NCBI RefSeq assembly: GCF_004025965.2 | Contig: NZ_SAYU02000007.1 | Coordinates: 1 to 64,000 of the forward strand | Direction of reading: 5' to 3' | From: Phycicoccus flavus | Lineage (GTDB): Bacteria > Actinomycetota > Actinomycetes > Actinomycetales > Dermatophilaceae | Length of the DNA: 64,000 bases | Part shown: positions 34,327-43,287 of the stretch, piece after piece | Numbering within the stretch: the stretch's first letter is position 1 | How the letters are laid out: every line of letters starts with the position of its first letter | Position numbers and translations under genes: made by a program | The notes under the pieces: generated by a model | Database searches by the model: none | Told to the model about the DNA's origin: nothing | What the model saw: the letters and a program-made list of their open reading frames with translations, nothing else

Positions 34327-36381
34327 TCAGGGCGTCCCGACGTACAGCGGGACGAAGAACTGGCCGGTGTTGAGGCGGCCCGGCAGGTCCGCCCCGGCCA
34401 GTAGCCGCGTCTCGCCGCCGCGGGTCTCCGCGACCGCGGTCTCGAAGGCGTTGCCGCCCTCGTGGAAGGTGGACAGCGACGCCGACACCGACGACTCGTG
34501 GTTGCGGACCACCGGCCGCTCCGGGTCCAGGTCCCAGGTACCGGTGTAGACGTTGAAGATCGCCCCGAGGATCTCGGTCCGGCCGCCGTCGTCGGTGTCG
34601 AAGACCACCCACGGCCCCTCGGCCTTGACGCCGAACAGCCACACGTCGCCGCCGTGGTTGACGACGTTCGGCCTGCCGTACGCGGGGTTGATGAAGCGGG
34701 CGTAGGCAGTGACGTGGTCGGAGAGGAACGCGACCTTGCCGACCTCCGGCTTCTTGAACGCCGTGCGGGCCGAGCAGCTGTCGAAGAACACCGTGCCCCC
34801 GCGGACCGAGTTGCGGTACATGGGGCCCTGCTGGATGTGGATGTCCTGGCAGACGAGCGTCCGGGTCGAGGCGTGGTCGACGAAGTACGCGAGCTTGGTC
34901 TCGTTGGTCCAGCCGAAGTGGCGTTCGAGCATGAGCGGTCCGGAGCCGTGGCCGATGGCGAACATGCCTTGGTCCTCGGCGAGACCGGATCCGGCGCGCA
35001 CGTGGGTGTACATGAAGTTCACCCGGTGCACCGAGCCGGGGATGGTCACGGTCCCGTCGAGCTTCCAGACGTGGTTCGGCGGGAACCAGACCACCGGCTT
35101 GCCGGAGTCCATGGCCGACTGGATCGCGGCGGTGTCGTCCGTCGTCCCGTCGCCGACGGCACCGTGGTCGAGGACGCTCTCCCACTGCGACAGGTCCTCC
35201 GGCCAGGGCGAGCGGGGGCTGTCCTGGACGGGCAGGTCGAGCGAGGTCGTCCGCGACTGCTCGAACAGCGTCGCGACCGGTGCGGACACGTACTCCCGCA
35301 CCTTCGCCGCGCGGACGGCGACCTCTCCCTCCCGTCGGATCGCGTACGCGTACCCGGGGGTGCGCAGGTCGCGGGCGAACAGCTGGCCGCCCTGGGAGTC
35401 GACCGCCGGCACCGAGTCGTCGCGGCCGCGGAGAAAGGAGTCGACGAGCACGAGGTGGCCGCCGGGTCCGGTGACCCGGGCGACCGGGGCTGCCATGTCG
35501 CCGACGACGCGCCGGGCCGACACGCACGAGTCGACGCACTCGATACCGGAGACACGCTGGCCGGTCATCCGTACCCCGTCCAGGACGACAAGGTACCCGC
35601 GCGGCGTCTCGCAGTAGAAGCCGTGGTCGAACCCGACGAGGTCGAGGTCCTCGTAGGTGCCCTGGGTGACCCAGATGGGCAGCGAGATCGCCTTGACGCC
35701 CTCGCCGTCGGCGGCACGGATCGCCACGTGCCGAACGGCGGCGTTGTTGGCGCCGCAGAACAGCAGCCCGGTGGCACCCGGGTTCCCCGAGCCGGTGTCG
35801 ATCGTGAGGTTCTGCACGTAGTTCGACGCGACCGTGCCGTTGCGGAAGCCCTTGGCGAGGGACAGCACTGGCTTGTCGGCACCGGGACCGAAGCCGGCCG
35901 AGCCGTCCGCGAGCCGGATGGTCACGCCGTCGCGGCTCTGGCCCTGGAACCGGATCCGGGCGTTGTTCTCGTTGTCGTTGTCCGCCTCGTTCAGCGGCTC
36001 GGAGTAGACGACCGTGTCCGAGACGAGGTACTCGCCATCTGGCAGATAGATGATGTTCTGGTCCACGAGGGGGCCGTTGCGGTCGGCCGCGAAACGGTCG
36101 TGGACGAGGTCGTAGACGGCGACGAGCGCGGCGGTGTCGTCGGTGACCCCGTCACCCGCGGCGCCGAAGAGGCGCTTGACGTCGATGACGCCGGCGTCGC
36201 CGACCGTCTTCGCGAACGCCTCGTCGGGGAAGACGACGTTCTCGGACCAGTCGCTGCGGCCGGTGACCCAACGGCCTGGGTCGTGGTGCTCGTCGGCGTG
36301 GGCCGGCGAACCCGCGGTGAGCGTGAGGCCGCCGGCGCCGAGTGCGCCGAGGAGCAGTCGGCGACTGGGGGCGCGGACCAC
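34327..36381 (-). CDS. Tat-exported double beta-helix protein (GH55/pectate-lyase-3-like)
   Basis: A 684-residue protein with a twin-arginine signal (SRRLLLGALGAGGLTL...AHA). The mature part has two right-handed beta-helix halves, each opening with the same motif: GDGVTDDTAA at 76-85 and GDGTTDDTAA at 410-419. This tandem layout is that of GH55 beta-1,3-glucanases and other pectate-lyase-3 superfamily enzymes, so a glycan hydrolase or lyase acting outside the cell is likely; the bond cut is unknown. It is paralogous to the protein at 38583 throughout. The best start in frame is GTG 36381 with no SD, while an ATG with a good SD at 36406 is in another frame, so the N-terminus needs care. Confidence 0.8.
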   Translation of the reverse strand: MVRAPSRRLLLGALGAGGLTLTAGSPAHADEHHDPGRWVTGRSDWSENVVFPDEAFAKTVGDAGVIDVKRLFGAAGDGVTDDTAALVAVYDLVHDRFAADRNGPLVDQNIIYLPDGEYLVSDTVVYSEPLNEADNDNENNARIRFQGQSRDGVTIRLADGSAGFGPGADKPVLSLAKGFRNGTVASNYVQNLTIDTGSGNPGATGLLFCGANNAAVRHVAIRAADGEGVKAISLPIWVTQGTYEDLDLVGFDHGFYCETPRGYLVVLDGVRMTGQRVSGIECVDSCVSARRVVGDMAAPVARVTGPGGHLVLVDSFLRGRDDSVPAVDSQGGQLFARDLRTPGYAYAIRREGEVAVRAAKVREYVSAPVATLFEQSRTTSLDLPVQDSPRSPWPEDLSQWESVLDHGAVGDGTTDDTAAIQSAMDSGKPVVWFPPNHVWKLDGTVTIPGSVHRVNFMYTHVRAGSGLAEDQGMFAIGHGSGPLMLERHFGWTNETKLAYFVDHASTRTLVCQDIHIQQGPMYRNSVRGGTVFFDSCSARTAFKKPEVGKVAFLSDHVTAYARFINPAYGRPNVVNHGGDVWLFGVKAEGPWVVFDTDDGGRTEILGAIFNVYTGTWDLDPERPVVRNHESSVSASLSTFHEGGNAFETAVAETRGGETRLLAGADLPGRLNTGQFFVPLYVGTP

Positions 36382-36511
36382 TCGGGGTGAAGAAGGGGGA
36401 CGTCATGGGATCGGACCTCTCTGTCCTGGGGGAGGGTGTCGTCGGGCGTCCGGGTGGAGTGCCCGGCGGCCGTGTGGGGTGGTGGCCTCGGGACGGTTCA
36501 CCGAGGTCATG

Positions 36512-36556
36512 ACCGGGCGCTCGTGGCGGCACCCGTGCCTGCCACGACGGCCCGGT
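36512..36556 (-). terminator. Terminator after the single beta-helix gene
   Basis: A long interrupted hairpin: ACCGGGC/GCCCGGT outside and TCGTGGC/GCCACGA inside, starting four bases after the stop at 36560. Confidence 0.65.
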
Positions 36557-36559
36557 ACG

Positions 36560-38389
36560 TCACTCGTCGTCGGTGTCACTGCCTGCGGCGGGGCACACGG
36601 TGGGTGAGTCGCCGGGGTACAGGCCGCGGGTCGAGTAGTCGTAGCAGGTGTAGCCGTCGCCGTCGGTCGGGACCCGCAGGACGAGGTTCGCGGGCACACC
36701 GAGGGAGTCGGCCTCCGTGCTGCCGGGGGCGGGCCAGGTCGCGAGGATCCGCCGACGCAGCGTGTCCTTGTACCGCTCCGTCACGTGGTCCGGAGCGGGA
36801 GCGACCTCGAGACCGTACTCGACGGCCCAGGTCGAGACCCGGTCCAGTGTCTCCTCCGACGCGCCGTAGCCGGCCGGGATTCCCGGGGCGGGGCGGAAGT
36901 CTCCGTGCTGCGGGTCGACGAAGACGGAGTCCACGGCGGTGATGCCCTCGGGGAGGTCGTCACCGGGCACGTCGACGGCGAGGTTGTTGCGGAATCCGAT
37001 GAAGCGGTCTTGGAAGTCGCGCACCGTCACTGCGCCGGGGGAGGCGTGGAAGAGGTTGAAGGAGATGGCGTCGGACGCGGACTCCTGAAGGGACAGCTCG
37101 CCGTTGCCCGGCACCGCCTGAGCGTTGTGGAAGAAGCTGTTGTTGCGGATGGTGCTGCCGTCGACGGTGTTGAGTCCGAGGCCGGCCTTGCCGTTGAGGA
37201 CCGAGACGTTGTCCTCGGCGAGGAACCGGCCGATGAAGGTCTCGGCGTTGTTCTGCATGTGCAGCCCGTTGCCCTCGTCGATCTCCAGGGTGACGAAACC
37301 CTTACGAAAGACGTGCGAGATGTTCGAGGACTGGTTGCCGAAGACGAAGTTGCCCGTCATCCGGATGCCGAAGGTGTCCGGGTTGTCGTCGGGGTCCGAC
37401 GCCGGCTTGGAGTTGCTGAACCCGTGGGTGCCCGCAGTGGAGTACCAGGCGTTGTCGTAGACGAGGTTGTCCTCGCTGCTCACGTAGGCCCCGCCGTTGT
37501 TGCTGACGCCGGCGCCCGGGAAGTGGTGGACGACCATGTCGCGGATGGTGACCCGGCGCGACCCGTTCATCGCCAGGCCACGCGCGCCGACCGGCGTCGA
37601 GAGCGCGTTGTCGTTCCACCATGTCCGGAGGGCCTCGTCGATGTCGAGGTCGGCCGCGGTGCCTTCGAGCTCGAGGCCCTGGATCGTCCAGTGCTCCGAC
37701 TGCCGGACGAAGATGCCGTTGACGTCCGACTTCAAGGTCGCGTACTCGTTGCCCCAGTTGCGCAGGACGAAGGGCTTGGTGAAGGTCCCGTTCTTGCCGT
37801 TGATCTTCACGAAGTTGTTGTCGCGCGTCCCGTCGAAGGGCTGCCCGTACTCGGGGTTGGTGTAGACGCCCCCGCGGACGTAGATCGTGTCGCCGGGCTC
37901 GGCCTTGTCGACCGCCTTCTGGAGGTCTCCGAGCGGCTTGTCGGGGGTGCCCTTGCCGCTGTCCGCGCCTCCGGGGGCGACGTAGATGCCGGCCGGCATC
38001 GTGTACGCGCTGGGCCGGACCTTGAGCTTCAGCTCCTTGGTCTTGCCGGACGGGTAGGTCACCGTCATCGCGTGCGACCCCACCTGGTCCGGCCACGGGG
38101 TCCAGTGCAGGTACCCGCTGCGGTCCTGGGCACGCAGGCCGGCCGGGGCGCCGACGACGCGCCAGGTGCCACCGTCGTCGGCGTAGGCGTCACCCGGTGG
38201 GACCAGGACGCAGGCGAACTGGGTCCCGGCCGGGATCTCGAGGTTGTTCTCGCAGACGGGCGGCGCGTTGGAGGCTCCGGTGGCAGGCGTCGGAGCGACG
38301 ACCGCGCCGGCTCCGGCGAGGACCAGGGCGGCGGTCGTCGCCACGAGGGCGGGGCGCCGGCGGCGCACGGGGGCGGGAGGCATGAACAT
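36560..38389 (-). CDS. Exported right-handed beta-helix protein (DUF1565/lyase-like)
   Basis: A 609-residue protein with a Sec signal peptide ending near PATGAS, a beta-sandwich of about 90 residues (GTWRVVGAPAGLRAQDRSGYLHWTP, cadherin/Ig-like), then a parallel beta-helix from about residue 135. GTPDKPLGDLQKAVDKAEPGDTIYVRGGVYTNPEYG is the entry found in PL6/PL9-type lyases and DUF1565 proteins, followed by many PbH1 coils with Asn ladders (NGLHMQNNAETFIG, TVDGSTIRNNSFFHNAQA). An extracellular polysaccharide lyase or hydrolase is likely, activity unproven. GGGAGG lies before ATG 38389 and a TTGACG-17-TAGTTT promoter upstream. Confidence 0.8.
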   Translation of the reverse strand: MFMPPAPVRRRRPALVATTAALVLAGAGAVVAPTPATGASNAPPVCENNLEIPAGTQFACVLVPPGDAYADDGGTWRVVGAPAGLRAQDRSGYLHWTPWPDQVGSHAMTVTYPSGKTKELKLKVRPSAYTMPAGIYVAPGGADSGKGTPDKPLGDLQKAVDKAEPGDTIYVRGGVYTNPEYGQPFDGTRDNNFVKINGKNGTFTKPFVLRNWGNEYATLKSDVNGIFVRQSEHWTIQGLELEGTAADLDIDEALRTWWNDNALSTPVGARGLAMNGSRRVTIRDMVVHHFPGAGVSNNGGAYVSSEDNLVYDNAWYSTAGTHGFSNSKPASDPDDNPDTFGIRMTGNFVFGNQSSNISHVFRKGFVTLEIDEGNGLHMQNNAETFIGRFLAEDNVSVLNGKAGLGLNTVDGSTIRNNSFFHNAQAVPGNGELSLQESASDAISFNLFHASPGAVTVRDFQDRFIGFRNNLAVDVPGDDLPEGITAVDSVFVDPQHGDFRPAPGIPAGYGASEETLDRVSTWAVEYGLEVAPAPDHVTERYKDTLRRRILATWPAPGSTEADSLGVPANLVLRVPTDGDGYTCYDYSTRGLYPGDSPTVCPAAGSDTDDE

Positions 38390-38424
38390 CGTCGTCCTCC
38401 CACAGATTATTTCGCGTGCGGTAA

Positions 38425-38453
38425 AAACTAAGCGACGGCTGCGACGCCGTCAA
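38425..38453 (-). promoter_or_regulatory. Promoter for the single beta-helix gene
   Basis: On the minus strand TTGACG (38453-38448), 17 bases, TAGTTT (38430-38425). An inverted repeat ACGGC-N6-GCCGT lies between the two hexamers. Confidence 0.65.
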
Positions 38454-38510
38454 CCCCACCATCCGGCATCAACCGCACGAGCCCGCGCACGGACGGGCAA
38501 TATCCCCCTA

Positions 38511-38539
38511 TTGACATGGGTTTACAGACCCTCTAGGTT
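38511..38539 (+). promoter_or_regulatory. Promoter for the second double beta-helix gene
   Basis: TTGACA (38511-38516), 17 bases, TAGGTT (38534-38539): a near-consensus housekeeping promoter. The dyad GGGT-N6-ACCC (38518-38531) lies between the hexamers and may be an operator. Confidence 0.75.
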
Positions 38540-38582
38540 TTTTCCTCAAGTTCGCAAACAAACACCGAAGTGAGGTCGTCCC

Positions 38583-40706
38583 GTGTCTGACACCACTCGT
38601 TCCGCCCGCTCCGTCGACCGTCGCTCGGTCTTCCGTGGCCTCGGGGTCGCCGGGGTCCTGGTCGGCTGTTCGGCCGCCGCCCCGACCGCCCATGCCGAGG
38701 GCAACCCGCCTCCCGGGATCCCCGACCCGCCTCCGGGCCAGACGAAGAAGCCGACGTCACCCTTCTTCGAGGAGCACGTCGTCTACCCCGACGACGTGTA
38801 CGCGGACTCGCTCGACGGCGTCGGGGTCTTCGACGTCAAGCGACACTTCGGCGCCGTCGGCGACGGCGTCACCGACGACACCGCGGCGTTCATCGCCGCC
38901 TCCAGCCACATCGTCGACCGCTACCAGGCGGACCGCGCGGACGTCGCGCGGGGCAGCCAGAACGTCATCTACGTCCCGGACGGCGAGTACCTCGTCAGCG
39001 ACACCATCGTCTACGACGCGCCGCTCCTCGAGAACGGCAACGGGCAGGAGCAGATCGCCCGGATCCGGTTCCAGGGCGAGAGCCGCCACGGCACCGTCAT
39101 CCGCCTGCGGGACGACGCCCCCGGGTTCGGCCCTGGAGCGCACAAGCCGGTCCTGAGCCTGGCCAAGGGGTCGCGCAACGGGTCGGTCGCCTCCAACTAT
39201 GTCCAGAACCTCACGATCGACACCGGCTCGGGAAACCCAGGCGCCGTCGGTCTCGTGCACGCCGGGGCGAACAACGGCGGCGTGCGCCAGGTGACGATCC
39301 GCTCGGGCGACGGGACCGGCGACACCGGTCTCTCGCTCGAGATCCTCGTGACCCAGGGCAGCTACCGCAACCTCGTCGTCGAGGGCTTCGACACCGGCAT
39401 CTTCGCCGGGCCCCCGCGCGGCTTCAGCGTGGCGATCGAGCACGTCGCCCTCGCCGGCCAGCGGGTCGCGGGCATCGTCGTCGAGGACGCGGTCGTCTCG
39501 GTCCGCGACCTCGACAGCCGCAACAGCGTGCCTGCCGGCGTCGTCACCGGCGACGACGGCCTGCTCGTCGTCCTCGACTCGCGGCTCGTCGGCGGCGCCA
39601 CGTCGGCGACCGCGCTCGACTCGCGCTCCGGCGGCCTCCTCGTCCGCGATGTCGTCGCCGGTGGCTACGGGTCCGCGGTCACCCGCTCCGGCGACGTCGT
39701 CGTCCCGACGGGTCGGGTCGCCGAGTACTCCGCCCAGGGAGTCCAGACCCTCTTCCCAACAGCCGAGCGCACCCTTGGGCTGCCGATCGAGGAGACGCCG
39801 CTGCGGGCCTGGCCGCAGGACGTCGACTCCTGGGCCAACGTCCAGGACTTCGGGGCGGTCGGCGACGGCGCCACCGACGACGCGGCTGCCATCCAGGCCG
39901 CGATGGACTCCGGAGCCGCCGTCGTGTACTTCCAGCCCGGCCATCAGTACGTGCTCGGGGCGACGGTGACGATCCCCTCGTCGGTCGAGCGGGTGAACTT
40001 CATGTACACCCACGTCGTGCAGGGCCCGGGGCTCGACCTGTTCGAGCTCGCCGAGGGCGAGCCGATGTTCCGGGTCGGCGGGCGCGCCGACGACGTGCCG
40101 CTCGTCGTCGAGGACCTCTTCGGCTGGATCCAGGGCGAGGAGCGCAGCCCGGTGCTCGACCACGCGTCGCGGCGCACGCTCGTCGTCCTCGACTGCCACC
40201 ACCAGCACGCGCCGATCTACCGCAACTCCGTGAGTGGCGGGAAGGTCTTCCTCGAGTCGGTCTCCTGCCGCACCGGTCAGCACGAGCCGCACGTCGGCCT
40301 CCCGGGCTTCGTCTTCACCGGGCAGCGCGTCTGGGCCCGCTTCCTCGACCCGGAGTACGGCGACCCCAACATCGTCAACGACGGGTCGGACCTCTGGGTC
40401 ATGGCCTTCAAGTTGGAAGGTGCGTGGACCGCCTTCGAGACCCGTGCCGGTGGACGCACCGAGCTGCTCGGAGGGATGAACAACGTCTACACGGGAGGAT
40501 TCACCATCCCGGACGACCGGCCCATGATCGACACCGTGGACAGCGACATCTCGGTGACGATGGGCACCTACGGCGGGCAGTACTACGCGACCCAGGCTCG
40601 CGAGACCCAGGACGGCGTCACCAGGACCTTGTCCTCGACCGACCTGCCGCGCCGCTCCGACGACACCCACTCGTTCGTCCCGCTGTACGTCGGCCGCGGC
40701 CGCTGA
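38583..40706 (+). CDS. Tat-exported double beta-helix protein, paralogue (GH55/pectate-lyase-3-like)
   Basis: A 707-residue protein. The N-terminus VDRRSVFRGLGVAGVLVGC is a twin-arginine signal; Cys29 in LVGC could be a lipobox, though an AHA cleavage site follows, so lipidation is uncertain. Two beta-helix halves start with GDGVTDDTAA (93-102) and GDGATDDAAA (427-436). Long stretches match the 34327 protein, such as ASNYVQNLTIDTGSGNPGA and RVNFMYTHV. A TGAGG SD precedes GTG 38583 and a strong promoter lies upstream. The GH3 gene follows after 26 bases, so secreted depolymerase and intracellular glycosidase are probably co-expressed. Confidence 0.82.
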   Translation: MSDTTRSARSVDRRSVFRGLGVAGVLVGCSAAAPTAHAEGNPPPGIPDPPPGQTKKPTSPFFEEHVVYPDDVYADSLDGVGVFDVKRHFGAVGDGVTDDTAAFIAASSHIVDRYQADRADVARGSQNVIYVPDGEYLVSDTIVYDAPLLENGNGQEQIARIRFQGESRHGTVIRLRDDAPGFGPGAHKPVLSLAKGSRNGSVASNYVQNLTIDTGSGNPGAVGLVHAGANNGGVRQVTIRSGDGTGDTGLSLEILVTQGSYRNLVVEGFDTGIFAGPPRGFSVAIEHVALAGQRVAGIVVEDAVVSVRDLDSRNSVPAGVVTGDDGLLVVLDSRLVGGATSATALDSRSGGLLVRDVVAGGYGSAVTRSGDVVVPTGRVAEYSAQGVQTLFPTAERTLGLPIEETPLRAWPQDVDSWANVQDFGAVGDGATDDAAAIQAAMDSGAAVVYFQPGHQYVLGATVTIPSSVERVNFMYTHVVQGPGLDLFELAEGEPMFRVGGRADDVPLVVEDLFGWIQGEERSPVLDHASRRTLVVLDCHHQHAPIYRNSVSGGKVFLESVSCRTGQHEPHVGLPGFVFTGQRVWARFLDPEYGDPNIVNDGSDLWVMAFKLEGAWTAFETRAGGRTELLGGMNNVYTGGFTIPDDRPMIDTVDSDISVTMGTYGGQYYATQARETQDGVTRTLSSTDLPRRSDDTHSFVPLYVGRGR

Positions 40707-40732
40707 CCATCCACCCCGAGCGAGAAGACCCG

Positions 40733-42592
40733 ATGAAGCCCATCCTGACCACCGCCGACGACGGCACGCAGTACCGCGACCTCAACGGTAACGGGGTCCT
40801 CGACCCCTTCGAGGACCCGCGGCTCACCCCGGAGCAGCGGACGGCCGACCTCGTCGGCCGGCTCTCGCTCGAGGAGAAGGTCGGGTTGATGTTCCACCCG
40901 GTCATCCACGCCGGGCCGGACGGCACGCTCGCCGAGACCGTCGTCGGTGGGCGGCCCAAGACGTCCGACACCGTGTCCGGGCGGCTCATCACCCACTACA
41001 ACGTCCACACCCTCGGCGGGCCGCGGCTCGGCGCGCGCTGGATGAACGCCCTCCAGTCCCTCGCCGAGCGGACCCCGCACGGGATCCCGGTGACGGTCTC
41101 GACCGACCCGCGGCACGCCTTCGTCGAGAACAGCGAGGTGTCGTTCAAGGCCTCCGGGTTCTCGCAGTGGCCGGAGCCGCTGGGCTTCGCCGCCATCGAC
41201 GACGTCGACCTCGTCCGCCGCTTCGCCGAGATCGCCCGCCAGGAGTACCGCGCGGTCGGGATCCGGTCGGCGCTGCACCCGCAGATCGACCTGACGACCG
41301 AGCCGCGCTGGGGCCGCCAGGTGCAGTGTTTCGGGCAGGACGCCGGCCGTGCCTCGGAGTACGTGCGCGCCTACCTCGAGGGCTTCCAGGTGGCGCCGCA
41401 GCTCGGGCCGGACAGCGTCTCGTGCATCACGAAGCACTTCCCCGGGGCCGGGCCGCAGCTGGACGGCGAGGACGCGCACTTCCCGTACGGCCGCGAGCAG
41501 GTCTATCCGGGAGAGATGTTCGAGTACCACCTCGAGCCGTTCCGGGCGGCGATCGAGGCCGGAACGGCCGGGATGATGCCGTACTACGCGATGCCGCAGG
41601 GGCTCGTCCGGAACGGGGAACCGATCGAGGAGGTCGGCTTCGGCTACAACAAGCAGATCCTCACCGGGCTGCTTCGCGGAGAGCTCGGGTACGACGGCGC
41701 GATCGTCTCGGACTGGAAGCTCGTCATGGACCGCGACATGGACGGGCGGGTCTTCCCGGCCCGTGCTTGGGGCGCCGAGCACCTGTCGGCGCGCGAGCGG
41801 GTCGTGAAGGTTCTCGACGCCGGCGTCGACCAGTTCGGCGGCGAGGACTTCACCGACCTGCTGCTCACGATGGTCCGCGACGGCGAGGTCACCGAGGCGC
41901 GGCTCGACGTCTCGGTCAGCCGGCTGCTGCTCGTGAAGTTCCGGCTGGGCCTGTTCGACGACCCGTTCGTCGACGAGGACGCCGCCGAGGAGCTGGTCGG
42001 CTGCTCGGAGTTCGCGGCCGAGGGCTTTCGCGCCCAGGCCCGCTCGTTCACCGTGCTCAAGGTCGAGCGCGACGACGAGGACGTGCCGGCGCTCCCGATC
42101 CGGTCCGGGCAGCGTCTCTACGTCGAGGGTGTCGACCACACCGTCGCCGCGCGGTACGGCACGCTCGTCGAGCACCCCGAGGACGCCGACCTGGCCGTCA
42201 TCCGGGTCAAGGCGCCCTTCGAGGCCCGCGACGACATCCCGATGGAGCGCAAGTTCCACCAGGGGTCGCTGGAGTTCCCGCCCGGCCTGCGCTACCGGCT
42301 GCGCCGGATCGCCGACCGGGTGCCGGTCGTGCTCGACGTCGAGCTCGAACGGCCCGCGGTCCTCACCCCGCTCGTCGACCTCGCGACGGTTCTCGTCGGC
42401 AGCTTCGGCGGCGGGGACGAGGCGTTCTTCGCCGCGCTCACCGGTGAGGTCCATGCCGACGCCACCCTGCCGATGGAGATCCCGCGCTCGATGGCGGCCG
42501 TCCGCGCGTCGCGGTCCGACGTGCCGTCCGACACCGTCGACCCGGTCTTCCCCGTCCGCTCCGGCGTGCGCCGGCAGGTGCCGACCGCCTGA
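40733..42592 (+). CDS. GH3-family glycoside hydrolase, cytoplasmic
   Basis: A 619-residue enzyme lacking a signal peptide. The N-terminal barrel shows AEIARQEYRAVGIRSALHPQIDL, the substrate-binding KHFPGAGP with Lys234-His235, and the nucleophile Asp327 in YDGAIVSDWK. The C-terminal alpha/beta domain is present but short. GH3 enzymes remove terminal beta-linked glucose, xylose or N-acetylhexosamine; the KHFPG-GxD pattern fits the glucosidase-type branch, but the substrate is not settled. Linked to the upstream beta-helix gene, it is expected to finish oligosaccharides after import. Confidence 0.88.
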   Translation: MKPILTTADDGTQYRDLNGNGVLDPFEDPRLTPEQRTADLVGRLSLEEKVGLMFHPVIHAGPDGTLAETVVGGRPKTSDTVSGRLITHYNVHTLGGPRLGARWMNALQSLAERTPHGIPVTVSTDPRHAFVENSEVSFKASGFSQWPEPLGFAAIDDVDLVRRFAEIARQEYRAVGIRSALHPQIDLTTEPRWGRQVQCFGQDAGRASEYVRAYLEGFQVAPQLGPDSVSCITKHFPGAGPQLDGEDAHFPYGREQVYPGEMFEYHLEPFRAAIEAGTAGMMPYYAMPQGLVRNGEPIEEVGFGYNKQILTGLLRGELGYDGAIVSDWKLVMDRDMDGRVFPARAWGAEHLSARERVVKVLDAGVDQFGGEDFTDLLLTMVRDGEVTEARLDVSVSRLLLVKFRLGLFDDPFVDEDAAEELVGCSEFAAEGFRAQARSFTVLKVERDDEDVPALPIRSGQRLYVEGVDHTVAARYGTLVEHPEDADLAVIRVKAPFEARDDIPMERKFHQGSLEFPPGLRYRLRRIADRVPVVLDVELERPAVLTPLVDLATVLVGSFGGGDEAFFAALTGEVHADATLPMEIPRSMAAVRASRSDVPSDTVDPVFPVRSGVRRQVPTA

Positions 42593-42731
42593 CGCCTGCA
42601 GCGGGCCTCCGCCGGCGCCACCGAGAAGCGCCGACCACGGCCGGTCGGTGCCAGGACTGCGGTGACCGCACCGTGGTGGCAACGATCGACAGGTCGGGCA
42701 GGATGGTGCCGATCACGTGAGGTGGTGGGGG

Positions 42732-43265
42732 GTGCGACCGACGATGTTCCTGGTCGTCGGGCTGCCGGGTGCGGGAAAGACGACCGTGGCCCGCCGGCTC
42801 GAGACCGAGCGCCGAGCGCTGCGGCTGACCAAGGACGAGTGGGTCAAGGCGCTCGCCGGACCGGAGCACCCCGAGGCCGTGTCCGACGTCGTCGAGGGCC
42901 GGCTCGTCGACCTCGCTCTGCGCGTGCTCGCCCTCGGCGTCGACGTCGTCCTGGACTTCGGGCTCTGGAGCCGCGACGAGCGCTCGGCCCTGCGGGACGC
43001 CGCTGCCGAGGCGGGTGCCGCCGTGGAGCTGCGCGTCCTCGACGTGCCGCTGCCCGAGCTGCGCGCCCGGCTGGACCGGCGGCAGGCCCAGACGCCGGAG
43101 ACCACCTGGCCGGTGTCCGACGCCGACCTCGCCGCCTGGGCCGCGCGCTACGAGGTCCCGGCGCCCGGCGAGCGCGACGGCACCGAACCCGTCGACGACC
43201 CCCCGCCGGCCTTCGAGACCTGGGCGGACTGGCGCCGCCACCGCTGGCCGCCGGCCCTGCGCTGA
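42732..43265 (+). CDS. P-loop kinase (AAA_33-type small-molecule kinase-like)
   Basis: A soluble protein of 177 residues with Walker A GLPGAGKTT near its start, LTKDEWVKALAG, a Walker-B-like VVLDFGLWSRDER and a lid region with RLDRRQAQ. It resembles small P-loop kinases that phosphorylate sugars, nucleosides or antibiotics; no substrate can be named. GTG 42732 was chosen for its GAGG/GGTGG leader; GTG 42717 and ATG 42744 are alternatives. A CAGGAT hexamer at 42699 may be its -10. It splits the polysaccharide locus into two halves but may be unrelated. Confidence 0.7.
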   Translation: MRPTMFLVVGLPGAGKTTVARRLETERRALRLTKDEWVKALAGPEHPEAVSDVVEGRLVDLALRVLALGVDVVLDFGLWSRDERSALRDAAAEAGAAVELRVLDVPLPELRARLDRRQAQTPETTWPVSDADLAAWAARYEVPAPGERDGTEPVDDPPPAFETWADWRRHRWPPALR

Positions 43266-43287
43266 CCGCCCGCGGGGACCGGACGCC

